A DNA stretch of 64,000 nucleotides, taken from positions 1 through 64,000 of the forward strand of contig JAADJZ010000029.1 in the NCBI GenBank assembly GCA_011032825.1. Direction: 5' to 3'. The DNA comes from Massariosphaeria phaeospora (taxonomy: Eukaryota > Ascomycota > Dothideomycetes > Pleosporales). Shown piece after piece: positions 1 through 11,000 of this stretch; the stretch's first letter is position 1, and every line of letters starts with the position of its first letter. Both the position numbers and the translations under genes were made by a program. The notes beneath the pieces are model-generated. The model searched no databases and had not been told where the DNA came from. It saw only the letters and a program-made list of their open reading frames with translations.

Positions 1-728
1 GTTCCTATACTCACTTTAGTGGCTGCTTATGTTGCAAGGTTCTAATAGCCTAGTCGATGTGATGAATTTCGAAATGGCTGACTTGCGATGTCGTGCCCTG
101 CGCTCTAAGCCATCGTTTGGCACGTCGTAGGGCCGCATCTGATCTTCCTTTCTGAAACCCGTTTTGCTCACAACTCTTGCTTGAGGGTAGGTATTTAGGC
201 TTCGTGGTAGGTGTGCTGTGTGCTTCTTCCTCTATAGTCACCTCACATCCCTTCCCTTTCAGTCTGAAATACTCTTTCAATGCTATGATTGTCTACCCAC
301 GATAAACATCAAGATGCAAGTCTTTCGTGAGTGAGTGATTATCTTCATGCAGGTATATTAGATTAGGTCCGTACACTGCTCCCTGTTGATGTCCTGTTAC
401 ACATTGAATGCACGTGCATGTCCCCAGTATATCTACCTATTGCGCAAGGATCTTGAGATATGATGAGATGATTTGGACCCATGGCTAACACCAGTAAGAA
501 TGTAGACAAGAGGTCTGCCGCCGCGTTTTATTTTGGTGACAAGGACGGTTCAACCGCATAGCTCCCAAGAATAACTCCAGAACACTTATCCAGAATGCCA
601 AGATTCCGTACTCCCAATGCTCAAACTCTACCTCGGATTGACTCACAGGTTTTCTTTTATGCGGCCCCCTCGAACCTCGGGCACACTACCCGAATCACGG
701 TCATCCTCTCTATCGCGCGCGCTTCAAG
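1..728. other. Intergenic, left edge
   Basis: I see no supportable gene here. The open frames are short and lack motifs. Part of it is probably the 3' flank of the gene on the minus strand at 729-1757. Confidence 0.5.
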
Positions 729-1757
729 TCACCCCTTCAACCCCCAGAAACTCTCCACTCCCTCGCCGACAACACCAAACTGCTCGTACGTCGCCAAACG
801 CTGACTCTCTATCACGGCCAACTGCTTCGCCAGCGCCATATACGGCTTCAGACTCAGCGTCACGCTCTCGATGCACGGCAGCGCCGCAATAGCCTCGAGA
901 TCGTACTTCTGCGTCAGCGCCTCCAGATCCAGCACCCGCACACCACCGCTCTGCTCGCATGGCATCCACACCAGCTCAGTCACGTCCACGAGCAGCGCAA
1001 TATGCTGGATGTTCTCGCACTGCCGCAACAGCCGCCCCGCATTCGACGCCATCCACTTCCCCCGCTCGAACAAGCCCAGCGCCGCGAACTCCACTCGCCG
1101 CACCGTGCCGTACCCGCGCGCGTCGTCGAACTCGCCCAGCCAGACCCGGAAATTGAATACCGCGGCATCGCTGCCTAGCGTCATGACGGCGTGCTGCAGT
1201 AAGATGTGGCAGCTCGCGTGGTAGAAAATGTGGTCTGTGTGCGCGAGGGATGGGTACGCGATGTCGGAAGTGTCGGGGACGTCGATGGCGTGGTATTGGG
1301 GCGTGGAGGATAGCGCGAGGGTTGTTATGAGGGTGAGGATGCGCGGTGGGAGGCAGAGGAAGGGGGTGCCGAGGGTGAGGGCGCGGGCGTAGGTGTGAGG
1401 GCGCGGGCGTAGGTGGGGTGGCGGCGGGTCGAGGTGGGGGGAGAGACTGGAGCTGCGGCGGGGGAGGTTGGTGGGCTGGGCGGATAGATGGACGGGAATT
1501 GGGGGGTTGCAGTTTGGTGTTAGTAGGGAAGGCGAGACAGGGTTGGGCCAGGCGGCATATTGCGTACGGAGAGCACTGCTGTACGACGCGCTAGCCATAG
1601 TGGTGTCGAAGTCGTCGTTCATGGCGAAGTAGTCGTTCATGGCGAAGTAGTCGATTGGCTGCTGGTGGTTTTGCGGGAAGAATTGGGGTGGTGGTAGTGG
1701 TGCGGCAGTGTCGAAGGCGCTCCAGGGGCTGCCGGGGGTTTGGAAGGAGAAATCCAT
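729..1757 (-). CDS. Hypothetical fungal protein with Pro-rich N-terminus
   Basis: A single open frame of 342 aa starting at the ATG at 1757. The first ~130 residues are proline- and serine-rich and probably disordered. They contain a duplicated YFAMND hexapeptide, produced by an 18-bp tandem repeat near 1619-1654, and a second 20-bp tandem repeat near 1376-1417. The C-terminal ~200 residues look folded. They begin with an LPPRILTLI segment and later a run about a wing-like 'GKWMASNAGRLLRQCENIQHI' stretch, shortened here, that resembles fungal F-box-adjacent or 2EXR-type proteins of unknown role. That family link is a guess. No signal peptide or membrane helix is visible. The GC-rich third positions match its neighbours, so it is probably a real gene. 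Its function is unknown. Confidence 0.6.
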   Translation of the reverse strand: MDFSFQTPGSPWSAFDTAAPLPPPQFFPQNHQQPIDYFAMNDYFAMNDDFDTTMASASYSSALRTQYAAWPNPVSPSLLTPNCNPPIPVHLSAQPTNLPRRSSSLSPHLDPPPPHLRPRPHTYARALTLGTPFLCLPPRILTLITTLALSSTPQYHAIDVPDTSDIAYPSLAHTDHIFYHASCHILLQHAVMTLGSDAAVFNFRVWLGEFDDARGYGTVRRVEFAALGLFERGKWMASNAGRLLRQCENIQHIALLVDVTELVWMPCEQSGGVRVLDLEALTQKYDLEAIAALPCIESVTLSLKPYMALAKQLAVIESQRLATYEQFGVVGEGVESFWGLKG

Positions 1758-2697
1758 GAGGTTGGTCCTAGGCGGTTTGGGAAGGTGGAGGACTGGAGGG
1801 GTGGAGTGTGATGGTGGGTAGATATATAACGGCTAGCTGGGTGAGTGAGGGAAGGAGAAGTCGATAGCTGATAGGTGAGTGGAGTACCTGATGTAAAGGT
1901 AACGAGATACAGCGACAAGGTGATAGACGGGAGTAAAGTCAGCCTGTTTTGATAGACTGATATCTTGACGTGAGGAGATTGGGGATGAATTAAAGGCCAG
2001 TTTCTAGCGGAGGTATCTCAGACATATGCAAGTATTAGCAATTTGGAGGTAGGAAGTGAGGATTGATGCATAGCGGGAAGATGTTGATTTTGGGGCTCAT
2101 TGAAGAGAAGGGATGTGTAGGATATAGGAAATCGACTTGATTAAACTAGGATTGAACACGGGTTGAATCACTAATGGTCCTTATGTGTTGTTCTAGAATA
2201 GGATAAAAGTTTGCGCGAATGCTCAAGGGGTTGTTCTAGAATATACCGAATAAATATTCTGATCAACTATAAGGAGGTTTTAGATGCTCTTAGGAAAGAA
2301 ATAGACACTACGATATCTGTTGATAAAAAAAATCGTTTGCCAAGACCGTGAATGCATCGTCACATGTTTCACTGGTGACTCAGTGTCGAGAATCATAGAA
2401 TCATCCCCTTGCCAAGAGTTTCCCCACACTCGACGCGAAGGCTAAATAGCAGAGACTTCCTGCGTGAGAGTTCAGATCGCACGTTGTACAACCGCAAATA
2501 CGCACAATCTGCGCAGCCTGGCAACGTGCATGCTCACCGCCCGTAGCTAGCAGAATACCTTGCCGCCTAGCTACCCCACCGTCTTACTTACAACCTTATA
2601 CTTTGCAACTTTTCTTACCGTACCCACCCGGTCGCTCAGATAAACCTGCAACTCAACAACGTCGCGTCTCGACACAATCACATCCTGACTAGCCACC
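1758..2697. other. Divergent intergenic region with one copy of a 28-bp repeat
   Basis: This is the shared upstream region of the genes at 729-1757 (minus) and 2698-3963 (plus). It contains one copy of an exact 28-bp repeat (2203-2230) bracketed by 13-bp direct repeats. Otherwise nothing is recognised. Confidence 0.5.
2188..2243. repeat. 28-bp dispersed repeat, copy 1, flanked by 13-bp direct repeats
   Basis: Bases 2203-2230 are identical to 4129-4156; both begin ataaaagtttgcgcg. In this copy the element is bracketed by the 13-bp word ttgttctagaata at 2188-2200 and again at 2231-2243. The second copy lacks those flanks. Both copies lie just outside the gene at 2698-3963, one on each side. 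The layout is reminiscent of an insertion footprint, but no inverted termini or open frame is visible. Confidence 0.7.
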
Positions 2698-3963
2698 ATG
2701 ACGACCCTAACGGCAGTCCGCACCGCGCTGCACGCCAGCCCCTCGCCACATGCCAGTAGCCTCAATTCGCTCATCGACTTCGCGCAAATCAGTCCCTTGA
2801 AAACCAACACTCAAGCCGTCATCGCCCGCTTCGGCCCCGAGAAAATCGACTTCCCGCAAAAAGGGCGCGGCCTCTCCCCCTTCGACCCCGCCACCCTCCC
2901 TTCCATCACCGAGCTCCGCGACATCCTCCTCCAAGACCTCGAGCAGACCGCTCAGGACGGGACCAGCCAGCCGGAATACTTCCCCCCGCCGTCATCTTGT
3001 GGAGAGTCCGACGACGACGATGACGACGACGCCGGTAATATCAGTGAGCACGACGCCGCCGCAGACCTCATCAACCACGTCACGGACGCCGACTACGAGA
3101 CCAGCGGCGTGATCCCGCACCTGCCCTCCAGCACGCTCGACGCCCTGTGCAACGCCGGCAAGGAAAACTGGGACGACGTGCTCTTCGAAACGCCCACCAC
3201 CGTCTCCGTGCTCTCCGCCAACACGCCCTTGACCCTACAGCACCACAACGAATCCACGAGCTTCTCGACGCTGCTCACCGGCACCGTCGTCTACGTCGTC
3301 TGGCCGCCGACACCGCACAACTTCACCGTCCTGCAGGATGCATACGACGCCTTCGCCACATCATCCTTCGACGACACAGCGCTCGACGTCTCGCACCGGC
3401 TCGAGGGCGGCGTGACGTTCGTGCAGAGCGCCCGCGAGACCCTGCGGCTCCCACCCTTCTGCCTGCTGCGCGGCCTCGCAACCACCACAGCCGTCCTAGC
3501 CACATACTCGATCGTCACGGCCGACACCTTCGTGTCCATGCTGCACGCGCTCCCGCTGCTCACCTCCTTCTGGGCGACCGAGACGCACGGCGCAGCGCAG
3601 AAAACGGCCTTCGGCGCGGCACTACTGGACTGCCTGGAGCGCATCCTCGCCTGCGAGTTCGAAGACGAGGCCAAAGTGCGGCATCCGGTTGCGCCGCGCG
3701 GACCGCTGTCTGCGCTGCTGCGGGCGTGGGACGGGGTCCGGCACGATGTGTTCGGCGTGCTGGACGCGGAGACGACGGCGCGCATGAAGCGCGCGTGGAT
3801 GGCGTTTCTGGTACGCGTTGTGGGCCGCAACTGCGTGCTGTGCGGGCGGAAGTTCATGTGTAAGCGTAATGAGACACGGGCGCATTTCGAGAAGACGCAT
3901 TGGGTGGGTGGGCAGGGTGAAGGTGGGAGCGAGGAGAGGGTCGATTCTATGGGGGTGGAGTGA
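2698..3963 (+). CDS. Cupin/JmjC-like protein with C-terminal C2H2 zinc finger
   Basis: A single-exon 421-aa frame with an optimal start context (gccaccATG). Residues ~105-125 hold an acidic Asp run. Residues ~180-290 have the layout of the fungal cupin-like/JmjC-type fold: a VVYVVWPPTPHN strand, then 'GGVTFVQSARETLRLPPFC', then a Thr-rich strand. The histidine/acid metal ligands of active demethylases are not evident, so catalytic activity is doubtful. Residues ~385-407 form a Cys2-His2 finger (C-x2-C-x13-H-x4-H). A nuclear role is inferred from the finger. The fold assignment rests on the motif pattern only. Copies of a 28-bp repeat flank the gene on both sides. Confidence 0.72.
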   Translation: MTTLTAVRTALHASPSPHASSLNSLIDFAQISPLKTNTQAVIARFGPEKIDFPQKGRGLSPFDPATLPSITELRDILLQDLEQTAQDGTSQPEYFPPPSSCGESDDDDDDDAGNISEHDAAADLINHVTDADYETSGVIPHLPSSTLDALCNAGKENWDDVLFETPTTVSVLSANTPLTLQHHNESTSFSTLLTGTVVYVVWPPTPHNFTVLQDAYDAFATSSFDDTALDVSHRLEGGVTFVQSARETLRLPPFCLLRGLATTTAVLATYSIVTADTFVSMLHALPLLTSFWATETHGAAQKTAFGAALLDCLERILACEFEDEAKVRHPVAPRGPLSALLRAWDGVRHDVFGVLDAETTARMKRAWMAFLVRVVGRNCVLCGRKFMCKRNETRAHFEKTHWVGGQGEGGSEERVDSMGVE

Positions 3964-4798
3964 AAGGAGTGGGGCGGGGTGAATGTTTTCCGGTTGCGGT
4001 TGCGGAGTGATTTGCGATCTGATATCCATTGACAGGGCGAGGAGTTCTGAGGCGTATTTTCCTAGTTTGCATGCGGAGGTTTTTCTCGCATTCCCCGGAA
4101 TCTTGGAGTGAAATTGTTTCTGGTTATAATAAAAGTTTGCGCGAATGCTCAAGGGGAGCCTCATTTGTATTCAGTGGAAGCTGAATGGGTGGCCATTTTG
4201 TGGGTTGTTCCTGGTTATGGTAATGCATGGCAACCTTTTCTTCTGGAGCGCACTCTCAGAACCATGGTTCGTCAAGATAAAAAGGTTTGAGCACCGGTTC
4301 GTTAAGACCAATAATATAAAATCCAAAAGCGGTTGTTACATTTGGTCTCTCTTGCCCGATTCCTCTATTCCGTTTCTTGAGAATAACGTGAGTCGTTTGT
4401 ATCAAAATGTTTCTGAGTTGAGCAAGACGGCACTGTGTGCTGTTTTGGCGCCGTTGCCGTGTGTGGAGGACATGGAGTGAGTTTAGAGAGAAGAGGATAA
4501 GAGAAAACGAATGAGATCCCTTTACAAAGACTAGTAGCAATATTTCCAAGACTTGGTGCTGATACCTGGGCACCGACTGTGGTCTCTCCTAATAGCAGCT
4601 CTGGATAATGACGGGCGGACTCGATTCATATGAACTCCCTGGTTACCTCGAAACCTCGGATCGACACAGAAGTTACATAATCACGACCGCGAACGTGAAA
4701 GCCTAGTTATGCAGGACTCACATATTCTCAAATCCAGAAGACGCTAGGTGAGCCCACAGTCATGTGACCAAACCACCCGAGCATACGTACTCCTATCA
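3964..4798. other. Intergenic region with second 28-bp repeat copy
   Basis: Convergent spacer between 2698-3963 (plus) and the RidA-like gene (minus). It contains the second copy of the 28-bp repeat. The open frames at 4145-4480 (plus) and 4256-4573 (minus) overlap each other and show no domain, codon bias or signal, so I do not call them genes. Confidence 0.5.
4129..4156. repeat. 28-bp dispersed repeat, copy 2
   Basis: Identical over 28 bases to 2203-2230. The 13-bp direct repeats that bracket copy 1 are absent here. Confidence 0.7.
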
Positions 4799-5296
4799 TT
4801 ACTCGGCCCCTCCTATCCCATTCACAATCGCCCAAGCCTCCACCTCATACAGCAACTCCCTCGTCGCCAGCGCCGCAACCCCCACCACCGTATCCGGCGG
4901 CCTATGCCCCCCCGCCTCCCTCTTCATAAACGCAATCCACTGGTCCTCCCACCCGCGCTCCATCAGGTCCTTCCCATCCGTCTCCTTATCCCCCGTCTCT
5001 TTCACAATGTAGTGCCGCACATGCACGATGTCACGCGGCGTCGCACCAACCGCTTTCAGGCAAGCGAGAACGTTGGCGTACGCGATCTTGACTTGCGCGG
5101 TGAAGGATGCGGGGATGGCGTCGCCGTTGGACGCGTCTTGCCCGACTTGGCCGGCGAGCGTGATGAATTTCGCGGTCGGCAGGATGGGCGTGGTGCATAC
5201 TTGGGAGTAGCTGGGGGCGGGGACGGGTACGGTGGGAGGGTTGAAGGCGTGGGGTTTGGTGGAGGGGGACGGCGCGTCGGATTGGGTGGTGGCCAT
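4799..5296 (-). CDS. RidA/YjgF/UK114-family protein
   Basis: 165 aa from the ATG at 5296 (accATGgcc context). A further 38 codons are open upstream but look untranslated. The family deaminates reactive enamine/imine intermediates, or in secondary-metabolism gene sets acts as an accessory enzyme. Visible features are the glycine-rich entry strand 'FITLAGQVGQDASNG', the helix 'AQVKIAYANVLACLKAVGA', the conserved 'DIVHVRHYIVK' with the active-site Arg, and the closing strand 'LYEVEAWAIV'. The length is longer than bacterial RidA (~130 aa) because of an N-terminal extension. It is transcribed divergently from the flavin monooxygenase at 5979-7856, with ~680 bp between the starts, so co-regulation is possible. 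Confidence 0.85.
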   Translation of the reverse strand: MATTQSDAPSPSTKPHAFNPPTVPVPAPSYSQVCTTPILPTAKFITLAGQVGQDASNGDAIPASFTAQVKIAYANVLACLKAVGATPRDIVHVRHYIVKETGDKETDGKDLMERGWEDQWIAFMKREAGGHRPPDTVVGVAALATRELLYEVEAWAIVNGIGGAE

Positions 5297-5978
5297 GGTT
5301 GTAGGATCTGATCTGTTGGCTCTTAAGTATAGCTGCACGGCTGTAAAGAGTGTCTCTGTCGGTGGTTCCGAAAATGAATGTGGTTGTGGGAGTGGTGACC
5401 CCGCTACCATTTGCCATTTCTGATGCTAGTGCGACGTCATAGCGCATGCGGGGGAGATATCGGAGACTCTTCAAACATCGCGGTAGCCTGATAAAAGGTA
5501 TTTATTTGTGTAAATTATGTTTGAAGTCAATCAATATTCCTGAGCAGTGTCTATCAAGTGCAAACGACGCTGACACGGCTGCTACACGTGACATTTATCA
5601 TGACGCGATGAATGTTTCTCTAGATTCCTAACATTACGGGCGATATAGGGCTTGTTACTCCTTATTTGTCTTAGCTGTTTCACAAATAATAATTTGAGTT
5701 GGTTAGATGGAGAGCTGTTTGAGCCTTATTAAATTATCTCAAATATCTAGAAACACAAAGGCTTCCTTCCTGTTTAGGAAATATATCCTAGCCCTTGTAC
5801 CGCACGAGACGTATATTAATAATTGAGGCGTAGCAAACCTAGCCGCATCCTACGTTGGATCGCCGCAATGCTTGCTGACCGCCACTCTATCTTACACTTT
5901 CTATATAAAACCGCAACCCCAAGCTTCAGAGCAAGCAATCACGTCCCCAGTCCCTTCAGTTTCCGCCTCCTAATTCCC
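5297..5978. other. Divergent promoter region, RidA-like / BVMO
   Basis: AT-rich, especially 5620-5830. It contains the TATA box of the flavin monooxygenase at 5902-5910. No gene is seen. Confidence 0.55.
5902..5910 (+). promoter_or_regulatory. TATA box of the BVMO gene
   Basis: TATATAAAA lies 69 bp upstream of the ATG at 5979, a normal spacing for a short fungal 5' leader. It supports the ATG at 5979 over upstream in-frame starts such as the ATG at 5868, which would precede the box. Confidence 0.6.
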
Positions 5979-7856
5979 ATGCATACCCGCGAACGCATCC
6001 ACTATCGCGGACGCGGCGAACTCGACGCCGTGCCCTACTTCCCCGTCCTGGTAATCGGCGCCGGCGCATCCGGAATCGCGTGGGGATGCCGGTTGAAAGA
6101 GAAACTGGGGTTTGACCAGTTCCGGATTTTGGACAGGCAGTCGGGTGTGGGTGGTGAGTGTTTGGGGTAGCGCTGCAATCATGGGGATGTCATGGCTGAG
6201 AGAATGTACTTAGGCACGTGGTGGAGTGCGACGTATCCGGGAGTGGTAAGTCTCGTCGTCTTGGTGGGTACCTAAGTGCGTGTTTACTGACTCAGGGACA
6301 GGCGTGCGACGTGTGAGCATATACTACCACTTCCGGCGTGCCGTGTTTAACGTAGATCAGACCTGCGGCAGCGTATTCATTCTCTTGGGCGCCGTTTAAC
6401 CATTCTGAAAATATATATCCCACTGGCGCCGAGTTTGTCGACTACCTGCAGCAACTCGTTGACAGATACGACATCCGTCAAAACATCGAGCTGAACGTTG
6501 AAGTATCTGAGCTTCGCTGGGTTGAGGCAGATTCGGAGTGGGAAACCACGCTATCGTATTTGCTCCCGGGACTCGGTGACCTGAGTAGAAGAGAGCGCGA
6601 AGAAAAGATAAACTTCTTTGGCAATGACTCAGTCTACATCAAACGCGTAAAGGTCCGGGCCAAGATTGTCATCAGCTGCGCGGGTATCCTCGTCGAGCCA
6701 AACCCATGGCCGTCCTCGATTTCCGGACGCGAGACCTTCAAAGGCGACATCATCCACTCAGCGCGTTGGCGCAAAGAGGTCGAGCTCGATGGCAAGGATA
6801 TCGTCGTCGTCGGCACCGGGTGCAGCGCAGCCCAGATCGTCCCCGCCCTGCTCAAAGAGCCATATCATGTAAAGTCCGTCACACAAATCATGCGATCCAC
6901 GGCACCCTATATGATGCCGCGTATGGAAGAGCCCTTTGCGCAGAAGAAATACCGGCAAAATCCGGTCTTTGGCTTCCTATACCGCCTGTACATTTACGTG
7001 CTCTGCGAACTCATCTTAAGCACCGTCTTACAGATGAAGCACAAGAAATGGCGCGCCGCGATCCAGAACGCCATGCTCGAACGGACGTTCACGTTGATAC
7101 CGGAGAAGTATCATGCGATCATGACACCGGAGAATCCTTACGGATGCAAGCGCCGCATCTTCGATAGTGAGTGGCTGCCTAGCATGCACAAGCCGAACTT
7201 CACGCTCCTCAAGCGCGAGATCACGGCCGTGCATGGCAGAAAGATGGTCCTGGGGCCCTTAAAGGTCACGGCGATCACTGAAAGCAAAGACGACGGCACC
7301 GCGACGGAGATCAACGCGGACGTCATCGTGCTCGCAACCGGCTACGACGCCCACCGCTGGCTGCACCCACTCGCCGTCTACGGCCGCGGTGGCGCCTCCC
7401 TGCACAATGTGTGGAAAGAACGCGGCGGCCCGCACACGTACATGTCGCTCGCCGTCGACGGCTTCCCCAACTTCTTCATCACGACCGGACCCAATTCATC
7501 TAACGGGCACCACTCGCAGCTCTTCATGACGGAGAACGTGGTAAACTACACGCTGAGGATGATCAAGCCGATTCTGAGCGGCCAAGTGCACACGGTGGAG
7601 GTGAAGAAGGACGCGGTGGAGAAGTGGACGGAGGGCGTGCAAAGAGATTTGAAGAGCACGGTGTTCATGGCGTGTCGGAATTGGTACATGGATGAGGAGG
7701 GGTACAATACCACGCTGTATCCGTACGTGCCGATGCGACCGGGAGACTCTGGCGAAAGGAAGTTGCTAATGACATGATAGGCGTTCGCAAACCGAGTTCA
7801 CGCTGAGGTGCATGTTCCCGCGCTATGGGGATTGGGAGACGGTGCCGAGCCGGTGA
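5979..7856 (+). CDS. Flavin-containing (Baeyer-Villiger-type) monooxygenase
   Basis: Five exons: 5979-6153, 6214-6245, 6302-6312, 6361-7722 and 7781-7856, giving 551 aa. Class B flavin monooxygenases use FAD and NADPH to insert oxygen next to a carbonyl or to hydroxylate. The N-terminal FAD Rossmann motif is GAGASG (residues 27-32). The exon joins rebuild the conserved GTWWSATYPGVACDVPA segment. The BVMO fingerprint is F199-K-G201-x3-H205-x3-W209, with Arg where Pro/Asp usually follows. The NADPH motif is GTGCSA near 224-229. The third exon is only 11 nt. The last intron (gtacgt...gatag) restores the usual C-terminus '...PRYGDWETVPSR'. The upstream TATA box supports the start. The neighbours (RidA-like, FAD hydroxylase, regulator, dienelactone hydrolase) suggest a catabolic or secondary-metabolite role. 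The substrate is unknown. Confidence 0.88.
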
Positions 7857-8079
7857 GGACGTATTGCACCAAATTCTCTATCGGAGTGATTTGGGAGCCA
7901 GAAAGGGGGATGCTGCCTTATCGAGAGAGATCGCACATGGAGTACTGAGAGTAGGATCTGAAGACGGAGACCGATAGAGATGAAAACAATCTATATGGAC
8001 CCGACTCGAAACCTAGTATCTCAAGACATCTCTGGTGTTTCCTTCCACGCGCTAATTTCCCAGCGAACCGAGTTATCGC

Positions 8080-11000
8080 TCGTGATTCTTTTCGTCGGCA
8101 GTGCAGCTAGATTCGCGTCGTTTCGATAGCATCGAATTGTTCCTGGTTCGACTGGTTGAAAGAAGGTGGATGGTAGTGGTTTCGGCTGCGTCGGATCCCC
8201 AGGTTTTTCATCGGCCCCTCACTGCCAAGGTTGATGAGGTAATCGCCACCTCCTTTCGCAACACTCCGTGCAGACTGGATTTTTATCGCGACGACTTCCA
8301 AATTTCAGTAAATGCTCTACGAAACTTGGAGACTCAGCGCCAACCTGCGCGAATTCATTGGGTGAGTTTTGGTTCGGCGCTGGCACTTTGATGCTGGATC
8401 TCCTTTTGCAACACAGCACAGTGAATATTTATTGCGACGGCATCAAAGTCTCAGAGCACGTTCTTCAAAGAATGAGGATTCTGTGCTGATCGCGCTATGT
8501 TTTTGAGGCACATTTGGTTCGGCGCTAAGATCTCAATGATATATCGCCTTTCGCAACACTACAAGCTGAAAGATAACTGCGACAGCTCTAAAACTTCAGC
8601 GCACGCTCTTAGAAGTGGCTAAGACTAGCTCTGTGTCTCGCTGTGCGTTTCAAGCATGTTTGGTTCAACGCTGACATTTAGACACCGTACCTCGTTTTGC
8701 AACGCTGCACGCTGGAACATGATTGCGACAGCCTCTGTCTATCAGCGCTGGCTCTACAAGCTATAGAAATGTTACCGTGAGCGTCGCTGTACTATTGGCA
8801 CAAGTTTGGGCAATCACTGACGTCTTTTCATGAGTAAATTGAGTGAATCAAGCTCTTTTAAAACACTACATGCTGAATCCCGAATGCCACAGCTTCAACC
8901 TCCTCGCGCTAGCTCTCCGGAATTTAGACATTGCTCGCTGAGTCTCGCGGTACTATTGAGTCAGTTTTGAATGAGTTGCTGATATATTCTACATGTGAAT
9001 CAAAACCTTTTACGAGACGAGGAGCTGAATTCTCATCGCGATGGGCTCACACACTCAGTGCTAGCTCGTTAAAGTGTATAAATGTCTCGCTAAGTCTCGC
9101 GGTGCTTTTGAGGCAGGTTTGAACAATTGCTGATGCATCCTAGATGTGAATTAAACTCTTTCACAAGACTACGAGTTGATGTCCGTTTGCGACGGCTTCT
9201 AACTTGTAGAGTAGACTCTATAGACTGTTGTAATGTCTCGCTAACTGTCGCTGTGTTATAGGGGCTGGTCTGAACAAGCGCTAACATATTCTAGGTATGG
9301 ATCAAAGCCTCTTATAAGCCTACAAGCTGGAATAGTTTTGCGACAGCTTCAAACTCTCCGCGGTGGCTCTCTAGGGTGTATTAATGTTTCGCTAAGTATC
9401 GCTATATTGCAGGGGTAGATTTGCTCGAACCGCAAGATTTCCTACATGCGAATCGAAGCCTTTCACATAATTACAAGCTGGATTCATATTGCGACGGCTT
9501 CAAACTTTCTGCGATCGCTCTTTACATAGTTTTAATGTGTCCCCAAGCATCGCTGTATATTTGATGCAGGTTTAAGTAAGCGCTGTATCTTTTACCTACA
9601 AATTTGAGTCTTTTACAACATTATAAGCTGAATTCTTATCGCGACGACTTCAAAAGCTACGCGAGCCATGATCTGGATATAAATATCCAGCAGGGAGTTA
9701 CGCGACATTATTGGGCTAGGTTTGAGAGAGCCCTAATATATTATAGGGGTAAGTTGAAGCTTTCCCCAACACTGCACGCTGAAATCTTATTGCGACAAGT
9801 CCAAAGTCTACTCGAATTATAATATATGCATAAATATCAAGCAGGGAATTTCGCTGCACTATTGGGCTAGTTTTGACAGAGTGCTAGTATGATTTAGGGG
9901 TGAATTGAAGCTTTTCACAACACTACACAGTGAAACCTTAACGCGACGCCTCTCAAATCTCTGCGCGCCTTTATCCAGGCAGAACCATATATCTCTATGC
10001 ATCGCTACAGCATTGGGGCTGTTATGACAGAACGCTAGTAGATTACATAGGTAGATTTAAGCCTTTTACAACACTGTACGCTGAAATCTCAACGCGACGG
10101 CCCCGAACTTTTCGCGCAATTGCATTCAGACGTAAATATACGTCGCTAAGCATCGCTGCAGCATTAGGGCTGTTTTGACCAAGCGCTGATGTATACAAAA
10201 ATAGGGTACTGTTTACAATGCCTCGAAAAAGCTGGAACCTCACTGCGAGACCTTGAGGATCTCCGCGAGTGTTAATCAAAGGATAATAATCCATCGCGAA
10301 GCATCGCTGCAGCATTGGGGCTGTTTTGACCAAGCGCTGACGTAGACAAGAATCGAGTGTTGATTGCAATGCCTTGAAGAAGCTGGAATCTCAATGCGAG
10401 ACCTCCAAGTTCTCTGCGAGAGTTAATCAAAACATAAATATGCTACTCTAACGTTCGCAGCAACATCCAGGCACGTTTGACAGAGCGCCGATGTGAACAA
10501 GAATGAGGTTGTTGCTTCCAATTTCTTGAAGAAGCTGGAATCTCGATGCGAGACCTCTAGAATCTCAGCGTACGTTAATTCAAGCATTTTGAACTCGTGT
10601 TAAGTATCGCTGCAAAATCCAGGCACGTTTAGTTGAGCGCTAATAGTTTCTACGGTTAATCTAGCACATTAGAACAAGACTACGAGCTGATTTCTTCTTG
10701 CGAAACCTACTATGTCTTAGCACGTGTTTATATAAGCACATAGATGATGCTCTGAAGTTCGCAGCAAAATCCAGGCACGTTTCGTTGATTAGTAAGGCCT
10801 GCTGAGGTGAATTCAGTACATTTTACCCCTTCAACCATGGTTTACGAGCTGAGTCGTTACTGCGACACCTCCAAGATCTTTGCGAATGTTTATTCGAGCA
10901 CACGGATAATGGTCTAACGTTCGCAGCGAGATCCAGGCACGTTTCGTTGATTAATGATGTCTTCTACGGTGAATATAGTACATATTGCCTTTTCAATCAA

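Noticed and set aside
4145..4573. Overlapping frames on both strands (111 and 105 aa)
   Set aside because: Mutually overlapping, no domain, start within the 28-bp repeat region, and no promoter or splice support.
6560..7777. The 405-aa frame as a complete monooxygenase
   Set aside because: It lacks the N-terminal FAD motif and its end runs through an intron. The five-exon model supplies both ends.
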